This document shows positions 6,640 through 6,915 of a DNA stretch of 6,915 nt, piece after piece. Made by a program: the position numbers and the translations under genes. Under the pieces are notes generated by a model. It did no database searches. It saw only the letters and a program-made list of their open reading frames with translations, and had not been told where the DNA came from. The DNA comes from Tannerellaceae bacterium (GTDB lineage Bacteria > Bacteroidota > Bacteroidia > Bacteroidales > Tannerellaceae). The stretch is from contig JAITHO010000062.1 of assembly GCA_031279915.1 (NCBI GenBank), forward strand, positions 1-6,915. Reading direction: 5' to 3'. Numbering within the stretch: position 1 is the first letter of the stretch; the number at the start of each line of letters is the position of its first letter.

Positions 6640-6915
6640 GAATCGAAATCCCGACAGCCTTTCGGAAACTTCAGAAGGCTTGAATCGAAACTCCGACAGC
6701 CTTTCGGAAACTTCAGAAGGCTTGAATCGAAACTCCGGCAGCCTTTCGGAAACTTCAGAAAGCTTGCATCGAAATCCCGACAGCCTTTCGGAAACTTCCG
6801 AAAGCTTGAATCGAAATCCCGGCAGCCTTTCGGAAACTTCCGAAGGCTCGAATCGAAACTCCGACAGCCTTTCGGAAACTTCCGAAAGCTTGAATCGAAA
6901 TCCCGACAGCCTTTC
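6640..6915. repeat. 42-bp tandem repeat array with hairpin-forming units, cut by the window edge
   Basis: Six complete 42-base units (starts 6640, 6682, 6724, 6766, 6808, 6850) and 24 bases of a seventh (6892-6915) follow each other without spacers. Unit positions 16-33 (CAGCCTTTCGGAAACTTC) are invariant; differences occur only at unit positions 2, 10, 11, 15, 34, 38 and 42. Each unit contains an inverted repeat; in units 4 and 6 CTTTCGGAA and TTCCGAAAG are exact arms around AC. The length is a multiple of three, and several frames stay open, for instance repeating NRNPDSLSETSEGL on the plus strand and KPSEVSERLSGFRF on the minus strand, the latter reaching TAA at 6586-6588. No plus frame has a start codon, and variable sites show no codon-position bias. 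It may be non-coding, or the 3' end of a minus-strand repeat-protein gene lying further right. The stretch 6584-6639 holds nothing else I can identify. Confidence 0.95.

Noticed and set aside
6640..6915. The repeat array as a CRISPR
   Set aside because: Units are contiguous 42-mers with no unique spacers between them, and no cas gene is in the window.

Overview
The window looks like chromosomal DNA of a Bacteroidota species, most likely of the order Bacteroidales. Three signs agree. The largest protein carries a signal peptide and a C-terminal domain of the type IX secretion system (T9SS) kind, a system confined to this phylum. Candidate promoters fit the Bacteroidota pattern TTTG-N19-21-TAnnTTTG rather than the E. 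coli -35/-10 boxes. Start codons follow A-rich leaders instead of strong Shine-Dalgarno sites. I cannot name the genus from this sequence.

Layout. Positions 1-247 hold no gene but contain a perfect 14-bp inverted repeat (167-200) just past the end of the first operon. Positions 248-1203 carry two small minus-strand genes, 26 bases apart, both encoding flavin-binding split-barrel proteins: the promoter-proximal one is NimA-like (706-1203) and the distal one is a general-stress-protein-26-like pyridoxamine 5'-phosphate oxidase family member (248-679). A 187-base divergent region (1204-1390) with one promoter-like -7 box facing each way separates them from a plus-strand DJ-1/PfpI family gene (1391-1957). 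A 500-base AT-rich gap (1958-2457) follows. It holds a possible terminator, an imperfect hairpin and the best promoter of the window, overlapped by a 15-bp palindrome. The rest is dominated by one 1353-residue plus-strand gene (2458-6519) for a secreted multi-domain surface protein: choice-of-anchor L domain, Ig/Calx-beta-like segment, SprB-like repeat, cadherin-like (Big_9-type) segment, adhesin-like beta region and T9SS sorting domain. A textbook intrinsic terminator (6551-6583) ends it. From 6640 to the right edge runs an array of 42-bp tandem repeats, six complete and one cut by the window edge, each able to fold into a hairpin.

How they may work together. The two split-barrel proteins and the DJ-1 protein belong to families linked to handling reactive or damaging small molecules (flavin redox chemistry, nitro-compound reduction, carbonyl or oxidative stress). 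Their divergent arrangement is compatible with a small stress-response module, but that is inference. The large surface protein has its own promoter and terminator and appears to be an independent transcription unit. I see no convincing new multi-gene system. The features most worth checking are the 42-bp palindromic array, the perfect hairpin at 167-200 and the palindrome on the promoter of the surface-protein gene.
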